Shown here: positions 39,031 through 47,731 of the stretch, piece after piece
Layout of the letters: every line of letters starts with the position of its first letter
Position numbering within the stretch: position 1 is the first letter of the stretch
Assembly: GCF_023195535.1 (NCBI RefSeq)
Contig: NZ_JALPNF010000001.1
Location: 248,001-312,000, forward strand
Direction of reading: 5' to 3'
Length of the DNA stretch: 64,000 nt
Source: Sphingomonas faeni
GTDB taxonomy: Bacteria > Pseudomonadota > Alphaproteobacteria > Sphingomonadales > Sphingomonadaceae
The notes under the pieces: model-generated
Database searches by the model: none
Seen by the model: only the letters and a program-made list of their open reading frames with translations
Told to the model about the DNA's origin: nothing
Position numbers and translations under genes: made by a program

Positions 39031-39702
39031 ATGCGGCATTGGACGATCGGGCTTTTGACCGTTGCGGCGCTCGCTACGGCGGGATCTGCGCAAAAGCCGA
39101 ACCGCGCAGGACCGAAACCCGGCATCGTACGCGTTCGCTTCGTGACCTCAGAGGGGCCAATATTGCTGGCGCTCGACACCCGCCATGCGCCGAAGACGAC
39201 CGCAAATTTCCTGGCCTATGTCGATGACGGGCGGTTCGACGGGACCGACTTCTACCGTGCGAGCCGTCAGAAATCGTCGCCGAAGCTTGGTTTCATCCAG
39301 GGCGGAATCCGCACCGATGCCCGCCGGATCCTGCCGCCGTTCCCGCTGGAGACGACCGCGATGACGGGGATCAAGCATCTCGACGCGACGATCTCGATGG
39401 CGCGCGGGATGGCTCCGGCGTCGGCGGGCGGCAATTTCTTCATCACCGTTGGCCCGGCGCCGGCCATGGACGCGCGCGCGGGCTATCCCGGCTATGCGGC
39501 GTTCGGGCACGTCGTCGGGGGGATGGACGTGGTGAAACGCATCCTTGCCAAGCCGACCGGCGGTGGAATGGACGCGTTCAAGGACCAGATGATCCTGAAA
39601 CGTGTGGCGCTGGTAAGCGCGCGACGGCTGGACGGGGTGGCGAACCCGACCGGGTTTCCAAAGGCATGGTTGATTAAGGTGCGGCCTGACCGGGTGAAGT
39701 GA
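39031..39702 (+). CDS. Periplasmic cyclophilin-type peptidyl-prolyl isomerase
   Basis: 223 aa. Signal peptide (WTIGLLTVAALATAGSAQ), then a cyclophilin domain: VTSEGPILLALDTRHAPKTT, NFLAYVDDGRFDGTDFYRAS, GFIQGGIR, SAGGNFFITVGPAP and AFGHVVGGMDVVKRIL. It should catalyse prolyl isomerisation during folding of exported proteins. Some active-site positions differ from E. coli PpiA (RASRQKSSPKLG replaces the usual RVI stretch), so activity may be altered. A single gene between repeats A and C. Confidence 0.9.
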   Translation: MRHWTIGLLTVAALATAGSAQKPNRAGPKPGIVRVRFVTSEGPILLALDTRHAPKTTANFLAYVDDGRFDGTDFYRASRQKSSPKLGFIQGGIRTDARRILPPFPLETTAMTGIKHLDATISMARGMAPASAGGNFFITVGPAPAMDARAGYPGYAAFGHVVGGMDVVKRILAKPTGGGMDAFKDQMILKRVALVSARRLDGVANPTGFPKAWLIKVRPDRVK

Positions 39703-39739
39703 TTGCCGCCTTACGGATGGCGAAGTTTTTGGGCTTTTC

Positions 39740-39818
39740 GTTCTCCCGCGGAAGCGGGAGTCCAGGGTAATAAAGGCTGGCGCTTGTGACCCCTGGGCCC
39801 CCGCTTTCGCCGGGGAAC
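39740..39818. repeat. Inverted-repeat element, family C
   Basis: Imperfect 28-bp arms: GTTCTCCCGCGGAAGCGGG... at 39740-39767 and its complement at 39791-39818. It fills the gap between the convergent cyclophilin and flavoprotein genes and probably works as a bidirectional terminator. Confidence 0.75.
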
Positions 39819-39828
39819 TAGGAAGGGC

Positions 39829-41445
39829 TTACGCGACCATGCTCAGCGCGACCGCTTCCGCCACCTTGATGCCGTCCACCGCCGCCGAGAGAATGCCCCC
39901 GGCGTAGCCAGCGCCTTCGCCAGCTGGGAACAGTCCCTTGGTGTTGAGGCTCACGAAATCGTCACCCCGCGTGATCCTGACCGGCGACGACGTACGCGTC
40001 TCCACCCCGGTCAGCACCGCATCCGGATGATCGTAACCGGGGATCTCGCGGCCGAACGCCGGTAGCGCCTCGCGCAGTGCGGTGATCGCGAACTCGGGCA
40101 GGCATTCGGAGAGGTCGGTCATGTGTACGCCGGGCTTGTACGACGGGATCACTGAGCCCAGCGCGGTCGAGGGTCGTCCAGCGAGCAAGTCGCCGATGCG
40201 TTGCGCGGGCGCCTTGTAGTTCGAGCCACCGGCGACATAGGCGCGCGATTCCCAATGGCGTTGCAACTCGATCCCGGCGAGCGGGTGGCCGGGATAGTCG
40301 CGCTCGGGATCGATGCCGATCACGATGCCCGAGTTCGCGTTGCGTTCGTTGCGCGAATATTGGCTCATGCCGTTGGTGGCGACTCGGCCCTCTTCGGAGG
40401 TCGCGGCGACGACGGTGCCGCCCGGGCACATGCAGAAGCTGTAGACGGTCCGCCCGTTCTTGCAGTGGTGCGACAGGCTGTAGGCCGCCGCGCCGAGATC
40501 GGGATGGCCGGCGCACGGGCCGAACCGCGCTTCGTCGATCCACGATTGCGGATGTTCGATACGGACGCCGATCGAGAAGGGTTTCGCCTCGACATGCACG
40601 CCCTTGGCATGGAGCATCTCGAACGTGTCGCGCGCGCTGTGGCCGACCGCGAAGACGACGTGGTTGGCTTCGAGATAGTCGCCGGTGCTAAGGTGGAGGC
40701 CGCGAAGTTGGCGCGTACCGGCCTGCTCGATGATGTCGAGACCGTCGACGCGGGTGGAGAAGCGGTATTCGCCGCCGAGCGCCTCGATCGTCTCGCGCAT
40801 ACTCTCGACCATCGTGACGAGGCGGAAAGTGCCGATATGCGGGTGCGCTTCGGTCAGGATTTCGGGCGGCGCGCCGGCTTTGACGAACTCGGTCAGGACT
40901 TTCCGGCCGAGATGGCGCGGGTCCTTGATCTGGCTCCAGAGCTTGCCGTCGGAGAAGGTGCCGGCACCGCCTTCGCCGAACTGGACGTTGGATTCGGGGT
41001 TGAGGACGCTCTTGCGCCAGAGGCCCCAAGTGTCCTTGGTGCGCTCGCGGACGACCTTGCCGCGATCGAGGATTATCGGCCGCAGCCCCATCTGCGCGAG
41101 GATCAGGCCGGCGAACAACCCGCAGGGGCCGGCGCCGACGACCACCGGGCGCAGGCCCTTGTAGCTCGGTCCGGCCTTGGTGACGAAGCGATAGCCGGTG
41201 TCGGGCGTACGCTGGACGTGGCGATCCTTGCGGAACCGCGTGAGGACCGTGTCCTCGTTCTTCAGCGTGACGTCGACCGAATAGACCAGGTGGATGTCCA
41301 TCTTGTCGCGTGCGTCATGTGCGCGGCGAGCGATGGTGTAGCGGATCAGGTCGCGCGGGGTGACGCGCAGCCGGTCGCGGATCGCGGCGGGGAGCGCTTC
41401 GTCGGCGTGGTCGAGCGGGAGCTTGAGGTCGGTGATGCGGAGCAT
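39829..41445 (-). CDS. COG2509-type FAD-dependent dehydrogenase
   Basis: About 538 aa from ATG 41445 (MLRITDLKLPLDH); the frame is open upstream, but that region is antisense to cobO. The N-terminal 80 residues form the small domain of this family (IRYTIARRAHDARDK). The FAD motif is LRPVVVGAGPCGLFAGLILA. Further blocks are NVQFGEGGAGTFSDGKL, FSIGVRIEHPQSWIDEARFG, CMCPGGTVVAATSEEG and LFPAGEGAGYAGGILSAAVD. The Cys pair in FCMCPGG is typical. Physiological substrate unknown. Divergent from cobO with 54 bp between. Confidence 0.9.
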   Translation of the reverse strand: MLRITDLKLPLDHADEALPAAIRDRLRVTPRDLIRYTIARRAHDARDKMDIHLVYSVDVTLKNEDTVLTRFRKDRHVQRTPDTGYRFVTKAGPSYKGLRPVVVGAGPCGLFAGLILAQMGLRPIILDRGKVVRERTKDTWGLWRKSVLNPESNVQFGEGGAGTFSDGKLWSQIKDPRHLGRKVLTEFVKAGAPPEILTEAHPHIGTFRLVTMVESMRETIEALGGEYRFSTRVDGLDIIEQAGTRQLRGLHLSTGDYLEANHVVFAVGHSARDTFEMLHAKGVHVEAKPFSIGVRIEHPQSWIDEARFGPCAGHPDLGAAAYSLSHHCKNGRTVYSFCMCPGGTVVAATSEEGRVATNGMSQYSRNERNANSGIVIGIDPERDYPGHPLAGIELQRHWESRAYVAGGSNYKAPAQRIGDLLAGRPSTALGSVIPSYKPGVHMTDLSECLPEFAITALREALPAFGREIPGYDHPDAVLTGVETRTSSPVRITRGDDFVSLNTKGLFPAGEGAGYAGGILSAAVDGIKVAEAVALSMVA

Positions 41446-41499
41446 GCTCGGTCCTCTAGCGCCGCGCGGCGCGATCCGCCATCGGGAGGACGAGAGGAT

Positions 41500-42105
41500 A
41501 TGATCATGCGGACCGACGACGAGCAGAATGCCAAGAGTGCGAAGCGCAAGGAGGTCCATGACCGGATCGTCGCGAGCAAGACGATCGAGAAGGGCCTGAT
41601 CATCGTCCACACCGGCAAGGGCAAGGGCAAGTCGACCGCCGCGTTCGGCATGGCGGTGCGGATGATCGGGCATGGGCGGAAAGTCGGTGTGGTGCAGTTC
41701 GTCAAGGGCGCGATGGCGACCGGCGAGAAGGCGATCTTCGATGCGTTCCCGGACCTGTGCGAATTCATGCCGATGGGGGAGGGCTTCACCTGGGATACGC
41801 AGGACCGCGCGCGCGACATCGCGGTGGCGCGCGAGGCCTGGGACGAGGTGAAGCGGATGATTGCCGACCCATCCTATGCGATGGTGGTGGCGGACGAGCT
41901 GAACATCGTTTTACGGTATGACTATCTGCCGGTCGACGAGGTGCTGGCGGTGCTGGCAGCCAAGCCCGAGATGACGCATGTTGTGGTGACCGGGCGGAAC
42001 GCGCCTGATGCGCTGATCGAGATGGCGGACCTGGTGACCGAGATGACCCAGGTGAAGCACCCGTTCCGGTCGGGGGTTAAGGCGCAGGCCGGCGTGGAGT
42101 TCTAG
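41500..42105 (+). CDS. cobO: Cob(I)yrinic acid a,c-diamide adenosyltransferase
   Basis: About 201 aa; ATG 41500 or 41506, behind GGAGGACGAGAGG. It adds the adenosyl group to cobalt in corrinoid synthesis or salvage. CobO/BtuR type: P-loop IIVHTGKGKGKSTAAFGMAV, VGVVQFVKGAMATGE, WDEVKRMI and VVADELNIVLRYDYLP, then VVVTGRNAPDALIEMADLVT. First gene of the cobalamin region, separated from the riboswitch-led operon by repeat B. Confidence 0.95.
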   Translation: MIMRTDDEQNAKSAKRKEVHDRIVASKTIEKGLIIVHTGKGKGKSTAAFGMAVRMIGHGRKVGVVQFVKGAMATGEKAIFDAFPDLCEFMPMGEGFTWDTQDRARDIAVAREAWDEVKRMIADPSYAMVVADELNIVLRYDYLPVDEVLAVLAAKPEMTHVVVTGRNAPDALIEMADLVTEMTQVKHPFRSGVKAQAGVEF

Positions 42106-42153
42106 GCGAGCCAGAGGGTGGTTCACGCGGTCACGACGCGAACCATCAACGCT

Positions 42154-42237
42154 CCGTCATCCTGACGAAAGTCAGGACCCAGAGCCACGAAGGTTGCCGC
42201 CTGTTACCGTGGGTCCTGACTTTCGTCAGGATGACGG
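42154..42237. repeat. 84-bp inverted-repeat element, family B copy 1
   Basis: Perfect 28-bp arms (42154-42181 and 42210-42237) beginning CCGTCATCCTGACG. A second copy with the same arms lies at 58316-58397. It follows the cobO stop and probably terminates it before the riboswitch. Confidence 0.9.
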
Positions 42238-42324
42238 GAGGTTGGTGGAACTGCTGGCGGGGGTACCCAACCGCCGGCCGCCGTCTTGCGTCCCCCGAGC
42301 CTCCCGCGTATCGCTCGACCCGCG

Positions 42325-42495
42325 ACAGGTTTTCCCGAGGCGGCAACGCTTAGGGAAATGAAAATGGGAACGGGAAACACCCGGCTGCCCCTGCAACTGT
42401 ACGCGGCGAGCCATCGTGCCTCATGCCATTGGGATACTCCCGAGAAGGCGGCGCGGACGGCGTTGACCCGCGAGCCAGGAGACCTGCCCGTCGCG
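42325..42495 (+). promoter_or_regulatory. Cobalamin riboswitch
   Basis: Contains the exact B12 box AGCCAGGAGACCTGCC at 42474-42489. Upstream are the conserved GGGAAACACCCGGCTGCC-type segment and CCTGCAACTGT, with GACAGGTT pairing near the 5' end. It lies about 190 nt before the DUF1636-cobT operon, which it should repress when adenosylcobalamin binds. The stretch 42496-42677 is the expression platform and leader; a CGTCCG/CGGACG stem lies at 42506-42533. Confidence 0.92.
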
Positions 42496-42636
42496 GTCGT
42501 CTTTCGTCCGGCCAGGGTGCGCCGAACGGACGGGTAATACCCCGAGCGACGACATCGCTTCGCGTCGCGCGGAGGCTGGAGGCGTACGCCTTTTGCCCTT
42601 CGTGCGGTGCGGGATCGACTGTCCGAAGGGGTTCCT

Positions 42637-42684
42637 ATGCCTAGTATAAATCGTTCTGAGATCGTCCGGGAACGGACATGCTGA
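42637..42684 (+). CDS. Possible 15-codon leader peptide (uORF)
   Basis: ATG 42637 follows GAAGGGG with good spacing and encodes MPSINRSEIVRERTC. Its stop overlaps the DUF1636 start region by 7 nt in another frame. It could couple translation of DUF1636 to the leader RNA. Chance is possible. Confidence 0.25.
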   Translation: MPSINRSEIVRERTC

Positions 42685-43085
42685 AGCCGGTCGAAGACGG
42701 CGTCGCGGTGGTTGCGTGCAACACGTGCCGCCATTCCGCCGATGCGCGCGACGACGAGCAGGGCCAGCGCGGCGGCGCAAGGCTGGTGAGCGCGCTGAAA
42801 GCGGTGCAGGCAAGCGATCCCGCCTATGCCGACGTTGCGGTGCAGGAGATGCCGTGCCTGTTCGCATGCCAGGATTTCTGCACCATCCACCTGCGCGCAC
42901 CCGCCAAGGTCGGTTATGTGCTCGGCCGGTTCGAACCGACCGAGGATTCCGCACGCGCGATCCTCGATTACGCGAAGCTCTACGGCGAAAGCGCGTTCGG
43001 GCAGGTGCCGTTCAAGCAATGGCCGCAGGGCGTGAAGGGCCATTTCATCACCCGCACGCCGCCCGCCGGGTTCGTCGTCGAATGA
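42678..43085 (+). CDS. DUF1636 metal-binding-type protein of cobalamin operons
   Basis: 135 aa. Five Cys in two groups: VACNTCRHSAD, and MPCLFACQDFCTIHLRAPAK, suggesting an Fe-S or metal site related to thioredoxin-like ferredoxins. DUF1636 genes recur beside cobalamin genes; the biochemical role is not established. First full gene after the riboswitch, and its stop overlaps cobT (ATGA). Cobalt handling or corrinoid redox are possible roles. Confidence 0.88.
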   Translation: MLKPVEDGVAVVACNTCRHSADARDDEQGQRGGARLVSALKAVQASDPAYADVAVQEMPCLFACQDFCTIHLRAPAKVGYVLGRFEPTEDSARAILDYAKLYGESAFGQVPFKQWPQGVKGHFITRTPPAGFVVE

Positions 43086-44095
43086 CCGCGTTCGCGACGC
43101 CCGCCGCGTTTCTCGCGGCGTTGCACGGCTTGCCGCAGGCGGATGCTACGGCGCGCTCCGCGGCGGTCGCCCGGCAAGGCCAACTGACCAAGCCAACTGC
43201 GTCGCTCGGGCGGCTGGAGGATATCGCGGTCTTCATGGCCGGATGGCAAGGCAACCCGCTGCCGCGGCTCGATCGCGGGAGCGCGGTCGTGTTCGCGGGC
43301 AACCACGGCATCGTCGCGCGCGGTGTGAGCGCGTTTCCGGCCTCGGTCACCGCGCAGATGGTCTCCAATTTCGAGGCTGGCGGCGCGGCGATCAACGCGC
43401 TGTCCCGAGCGGCGGGCCTCGAGCTGAAGATCGTGTCGCTCGACCTCGATCGCCCGACGGTGGATTTCACGCAAGCGCCGGCGATGTCGGAGGACGAGTG
43501 CCTCGCCGCGATCAACGCGGGTGCGGCGGCGGTCGCGGATGTGCCGGACTTGGTCGTGCTCGGCGAGATGGGGATCGGCAATTCGACGACCGCCGCGGCG
43601 CTGTGCCTGGCGAGCTTCGGCGAGTCGGCGAGCGACTGGGTAGGGCCGGGTACGGGGGTCGACGATGAGGGCATCGCGCGGAAGATCGCGGTGGTCGAAG
43701 CCGGGGTCGCGTTGCACCGCGACGCGCTGGCCACGCCGTTCGAGATCTTGCGGCGGCTTGGTGGGCGCGAGTTGGCGGCGATCGCAGGCGCGGTGGTTGC
43801 CGCACGGCAGGCGGGCGTGCCGGTGATGCTCGATGGGTTCATCTGCTGTGCGGCGATCGCGCCGTTGGCGGCGGCGTGTCCCGACATTCTCGCGCATTGC
43901 CTTGCGGGCCATGTCTCGGCCGAGCCGGGGCACCGTGTTCTGCTTGAGCGAATGGGCATCGAACCATTGCTCTCGCTCGGGATGCGGCTGGGCGAGGGCA
44001 GCGGCTCTGCGACCGCGACATTGCTGGTTCGAGCCGCGCTGGCCGTGCATGCCGAGATGGCGACGTTCGCCGAGGCGGGCGTTTCGGCGGCGTGA
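43082..44095 (+). CDS. cobT: Nicotinate-nucleotide:dimethylbenzimidazole phosphoribosyltransferase
   Basis: 337 aa. It activates the lower-ligand base as alpha-ribazole phosphate. Signatures: LTKPTASLGRLEDIAVFMAG, VFAGNHGIVARGVSAFP, TAQMVSNFEAGGAAINALSR, LGEMGIGNSTTAAALC and LGMRLGEGSGSATATLLVR, with the catalytic Glu in the last block. The ATG overlaps the DUF1636 stop; its stop overlaps the phosphatase GTG start. Confidence 0.96.
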   Translation: MTAFATPAAFLAALHGLPQADATARSAAVARQGQLTKPTASLGRLEDIAVFMAGWQGNPLPRLDRGSAVVFAGNHGIVARGVSAFPASVTAQMVSNFEAGGAAINALSRAAGLELKIVSLDLDRPTVDFTQAPAMSEDECLAAINAGAAAVADVPDLVVLGEMGIGNSTTAAALCLASFGESASDWVGPGTGVDDEGIARKIAVVEAGVALHRDALATPFEILRRLGGRELAAIAGAVVAARQAGVPVMLDGFICCAAIAPLAAACPDILAHCLAGHVSAEPGHRVLLERMGIEPLLSLGMRLGEGSGSATATLLVRAALAVHAEMATFAEAGVSAA

Positions 44096-44661
44096 GCGCG
44101 TACATGCTGCACCTGATGCGGCACGGGGCGCCCGAAGTGGCGGGGCGAATGCTCGGACGGACCGACGACCCGGCAACCGAGGCGGGGATCGCCGCCTGCG
44201 TCGCACGCGCGGAGGGGATCGCGGTGGAACAGATCGCAGCATCCGATCTGATCCGCGCGCGTGTCTGTGCGGCGGCGATCGGGGAGCCGCGCGGCGTTTC
44301 GGTCGAGGTCGATCCACGCTGGCGGGAACTCGACTTCGGCACCTGGGACGGTTTGGGCCCAGCCGAGATAGACCCCGCCGAGTTGGCGGCGTTCTACGAC
44401 GATCCCGATGCCTCGCCACCGCCCGATGGCGAACGCTGGTCCGCGTTGCAGGACCGTGTGGCGGGCGCACTGGCAGAGATGCCACCGGTCTCGACATTGG
44501 TGGTGACGCATGGCGGCGCGATCCGGGCGGCGCTCGCGGAATTGTGCGGGTTCGATCGATGGCAGATCTGGGCGTTCGACCTCCCCTATGCCGCGCTCGT
44601 CTCGCTACGCATATGGCCGGGCCCGACGCGGACCGTGCAGATCGTCGGGCTGGCGACGTGA
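44092..44661 (+). CDS. Histidine phosphatase, probable alpha-ribazole phosphatase (CobC type)
   Basis: 189 aa from GTG 44092 (GTGA overlap with cobT). Phosphoglycerate-mutase fold: catalytic His in LHLMRHGAPE, WRELDFGTWDGL, and second His in VVTHGGAIRAAL. Position between cobT and cobS supports dephosphorylation of alpha-ribazole phosphate or the final cobalamin phosphate. Confidence 0.9.
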   Translation: MSAYMLHLMRHGAPEVAGRMLGRTDDPATEAGIAACVARAEGIAVEQIAASDLIRARVCAAAIGEPRGVSVEVDPRWRELDFGTWDGLGPAEIDPAELAAFYDDPDASPPPDGERWSALQDRVAGALAEMPPVSTLVVTHGGAIRAALAELCGFDRWQIWAFDLPYAALVSLRIWPGPTRTVQIVGLAT

Positions 44662-45371
44662 AACGGTTGATCGTCGCGTTTGGCTTTCTGACCCGCCTGC
44701 CGATGCCGCGCGTCGAGGTGACCTCGACTGATTTCGCTGCGGCGATCCGGTGCTACCCTGCCGTCGGTCTCGTGATCGGCATGATCGTCGCGGCGGTCGG
44801 ATGGCTGGGTGCGCTGGTCGATCCGTGGATGGGGGCCTGTGCTGCGCTGCTGACCTGGATCGCGGTGACGGGGGCGCTGCATCTCGACGGGCTCGCCGAC
44901 CTCGCCGATGGGCTGGGCGCGGCGCATGGCGATCGGACGCGGCTGCTCGCGGTCATGGCCGATCCTCATATCGGGAGCTTCGGCGTCATCGCGATCGTCG
45001 GTCAGATGCTCGCCAAACTCGTGCTGCTGCATGCGATCGGCATGAACTGGGCACTGATCCTCGTTCCGTTCGCGGCGAGGATGGGGCCGCTCGCATGGGC
45101 GAGATTGTTGCCGCCACTGCGGGCCGGCGGGCTCGGCGCAGCGGTTGCTGGTGCGGTACGCGCGCGCGATCTGCTGGGATGGGGCCTGCTGCTCGCGCTC
45201 GCCGCGGTTGCGGTGCCGGCGCTCATCGCTCTCCCGCTGCTCGTGCTCGGCATCGCGACATGGTTCCGGCGGACGCTTGGCGGCGTGACGGGCGACGCGC
45301 ATGGCGCCGGGATAGAGATCGTCGAGACCGGGCTGCTAATTGCGCTCGCGGTGACCTGCACGCTCGCTTAG
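44658..45371 (+). CDS. cobS: Adenosylcobinamide-GDP ribazoletransferase
   Basis: About 237 aa from GTG 44658 (GTGA overlap with the phosphatase). A membrane protein that joins adenosylcobinamide-GDP to alpha-ribazole. [10 protein letters not shown] at the start, then [20 protein letters not shown] with the Asp-rich motif, [13 protein letters not shown], and [20 protein letters not shown] near the end. Several hydrophobic helices. The last 36 bp overlap the 3' end of convergent cobQ. Confidence 0.95.
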   Translation: MKRLIVAFGFLTRLPMPRVEVTSTDFAAAIRCYPAVGLVIGMIVAAVGWLGALVDPWMGACAALLTWIAVTGALHLDGLADLADGLGAAHGDRTRLLAVMADPHIGSFGVIAIVGQMLAKLVLLHAIGMNWALILVPFAARMGPLAWARLLPPLRAGGLGAAVAGAVRARDLLGWGLLLALAAVAVPALIALPLLVLGIATWFRRTLGGVTGDAHGAGIEIVETGLLIALAVTCTLA

Positions 45372-46805
45372 CGCCAGCAGCGCATCGAGATCGACGTGAC
45401 GTTCGAGCGTCGCGGCGATCGCATCGAGCGCAGCATCGATCGACGCGCCATGATCGGGCCCGATGGCGGCGACGCCGAGCCGCGCAAGCCACACCGCGCG
45501 TTGCTCCGCAAGCCCCAGCAGGCCGTGGACGTAACTGCCCGACACCAGCCCGTCCGCACTCGTGGCGCCTTCGGGACTGCCATCGGCGCGGTGGCCTACG
45601 GGACGGGCAGTTGCGGGTCCGGTGGTCGCGCCCATGTGCATCTCATAGCCCTCGAATGCCGCGCCCTGCGCCCGGCCGCGCACCCGCTCCAGCGTCTTGC
45701 GGCCGGTGAGGACCGTGTCGATGTCGAGCAACTCGAGCCCGTCGACACGCCCCGCCGGCCCCTCGATCCCGTCAGGGTCGACGATGCTGCGACCGAGCAT
45801 TTGATAGCCGCCGCAGAGCCCGAGCACCGGCTTGCCGCGGCGGTGATGCGCACGGATATCGATGTCCCAGCCTTGCGCGCGGACAAAGGCGAGGTCGGGG
45901 ATCGTTGCTTTCGATCCCGGGAGCACGATCATGTCGACGTCCGGGATCGGCGTCCCCGGCGGTACCATCACCAGCGCGACGCCGGGTTCGAGGCGGAGCG
46001 GATCGAGGTCGTCGAAATTGGCGATCCGCGGCGTGATCGGACAGGCGATCGTGACGCGGCGCTGCGAAGAGGCGATCGGGCGTTCGAGGATTACCGCGTC
46101 CTCGCTCGGCAACCGTACCGCGTCTGCAAGCCACGGCACGACGCCGTATCCCCGCCATCCGCTCCGCGCTTCGATCGCGCGATAGCCGTCGTCGAACAGC
46201 GCCGGGTCGCCGCGGAACTTGTTGATCAGGAACCCGTGGATCATCGCCGCGTCGGCCGGATCGATCACCGCGCGCGTGCCGACGATCGCTGCGATCACGC
46301 CGCCGCGGTCGATATCGCCGACCAGCACCACGGGCACGTCGGCAGCGCGTGCGAAGCCCATGTTGGCGATGTCGCCGGCGCGCAGGTTGATCTCCGCCGG
46401 GCTGCCCGCGCCTTCGACGACGACGAGATCGCAGCCTGCTGAGAGACGCTCGAAACTGTCGAGCACGTCGACAAGCAACCCTTCGCGCCCCTCGCGCCAG
46501 CGCGCCGCGGCGAGCGTCCCGCGCACCTGCCCGCGGACGATCAGTTGCGAGGTTCGGTCGCCCTGCGGCTTGAGCAGCACCGGGTTCATGTCGACGCTGG
46601 GTTCGACCCGGCAGGCGATCGCCTGCGTCGCCTGCGCGCGGCCGATCTCGCCGCCATCGGCGGTGACGGCGGCGTTGTTCGACATGTTCTGCGGCTTGAA
46701 CGGGCGGACCGACAGCCCGCGATTGGCGAACGCGCGGCATAGCCCCGCGACCAGCACCGACTTGCCGACGTCCGAGCCGGTCCCCTGGAGCATCAGAGCG
46801 CCCAT
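45336..46805 (-). CDS. cobQ: Adenosylcobyric acid synthase
   Basis: About 489 aa from ATG 46805; ATG 46793 (TGATG with the cbiB stop) is possible. It amidates four side chains of the corrin ring. N-terminal ATPase: [35 protein letters not shown] and [15 protein letters not shown]-terminal glutaminase with Cys in [13 protein letters not shown] and [11 protein letters not shown]. It overlaps the cbiB 3' end by 13 nt and converges on cobS with a 36-bp antisense overlap. Confidence 0.95.
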   Translation of the reverse strand: MGALMLQGTGSDVGKSVLVAGLCRAFANRGLSVRPFKPQNMSNNAAVTADGGEIGRAQATQAIACRVEPSVDMNPVLLKPQGDRTSQLIVRGQVRGTLAAARWREGREGLLVDVLDSFERLSAGCDLVVVEGAGSPAEINLRAGDIANMGFARAADVPVVLVGDIDRGGVIAAIVGTRAVIDPADAAMIHGFLINKFRGDPALFDDGYRAIEARSGWRGYGVVPWLADAVRLPSEDAVILERPIASSQRRVTIACPITPRIANFDDLDPLRLEPGVALVMVPPGTPIPDVDMIVLPGSKATIPDLAFVRAQGWDIDIRAHHRRGKPVLGLCGGYQMLGRSIVDPDGIEGPAGRVDGLELLDIDTVLTGRKTLERVRGRAQGAAFEGYEMHMGATTGPATARPVGHRADGSPEGATSADGLVSGSYVHGLLGLAEQRAVWLARLGVAAIGPDHGASIDAALDAIAATLERHVDLDALLALSERAGHRERN

Positions 46806-47731
46806 GCGATCCCGCCGGCAATGACGAACAGCAGCACGCACGCCCGGCAATAGATGCCGAGCGCGGCGCGAAGATCGGCAGCGGTAGCGTCCGCACGGCC
46901 ATCGCCGATATAGGGCTTGGCGACGCTCACCCCGTCATAGGCGATCGGGCCCGCAAGCTTGAGACCAAGCGCACCGGCCATCGCCGCTTCGGGCCAGCCG
47001 GCGTTGGGCGACGCGTGATTCCCGGCGTCGCGCCACATCGTCCGCCATCCGCCGAGCCCGGCAAGGCACAGCAGCACGCCGCTGAGCCGCGCGGGGAGCA
47101 GGTTCGCGACATCGTCGGTCCGCGCTGCCGCCCAGCCGAACGCGCGCCAACGCTCCTCACGGTGCCCGATCAGACTGTCGGCCGTGTTGATCGCCTTATA
47201 CGCCCACAGTCCCGGCAACCCAGCGACAACCAACCAGAACAGCGGCGCGACGACGCCGTCGCACACGCTCTCGGCAAGGCTCTCGATCGCCGCACGCGCG
47301 ACGCCGGCTTCGTCGAGCGACGTGACGTCACGGCCGACGATCATCGCGACGCGCGTGCGGGCGGTGGCGAGATCACCCGCCTTGAGCGCGTGCGCAACCG
47401 GAACGACGTGATCATGGAGACTGCGGATAGCAAGACCAGGTGCAGCGAACACGCCGATCGCGATCCAGCCGACGTATCCGAACACGGTCCGCAAGGCCGT
47501 GTCGAGCGCCAGCGCGACGATCACCACGACACCGACCAGCAGGAGCATTGTCAGAATGCCTGCCGCCCGCCGCGCTGCAGCCGATGATTCTCGAACGTTC
47601 CAGCGGGCCTCCGCCAGGCCGATCAGCCGCGCGAAGCCGCCTACGGGATGTCCAATCCTTGCATAGACTGCCGCCGGCCACCCGATCGCGGCGTCGACCA
47701 GGAGCGCGACGAGCGCGACCGGCTCAACCAT
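46793..47731 (-). CDS. cbiB: Adenosylcobinamide-phosphate synthase
   Basis: About 312 aa from ATG 47731 ([19 protein letters not shown]). A membrane enzyme attaching aminopropanol phosphate to cobyric acid. Motifs: [67 protein letters not shown] and [20 protein letters not shown]. Overlaps the decarboxylase gene by 8 nt and cobQ by 13 nt, so the three are one operon. Named cobD in Pseudomonas denitrificans nomenclature. Confidence 0.94.
   Translation of the reverse strand: MVEPVALVALLVDAAIGWPAAVYARIGHPVGGFARLIGLAEARWNVRESSAAARRAAGILTMLLLVGVVVIVALALDTALRTVFGYVGWIAIGVFAAPGLAIRSLHDHVVPVAHALKAGDLATARTRVAMIVGRDVTSLDEAGVARAAIESLAESVCDGVVAPLFWLVVAGLPGLWAYKAINTADSLIGHREERWRAFGWAAARTDDVANLLPARLSGVLLCLAGLGGWRTMWRDAGNHASPNAGWPEAAMAGALGLKLAGPIAYDGVSVAKPYIGDGRADATAADLRAALGIYCRACVLLFVIAGGIAWAL

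Noticed and set aside
40201..41499. Upstream extension of the cobO frame
   Set aside because: Antisense to the COG2509 flavoprotein; cobO homology begins only after 41500, where a Shine-Dalgarno is present.
42423..42644. 73-codon frame after the B12 riboswitch
   Set aside because: Overlaps the riboswitch B12 box and has an Arg-rich, non-protein-like sequence.
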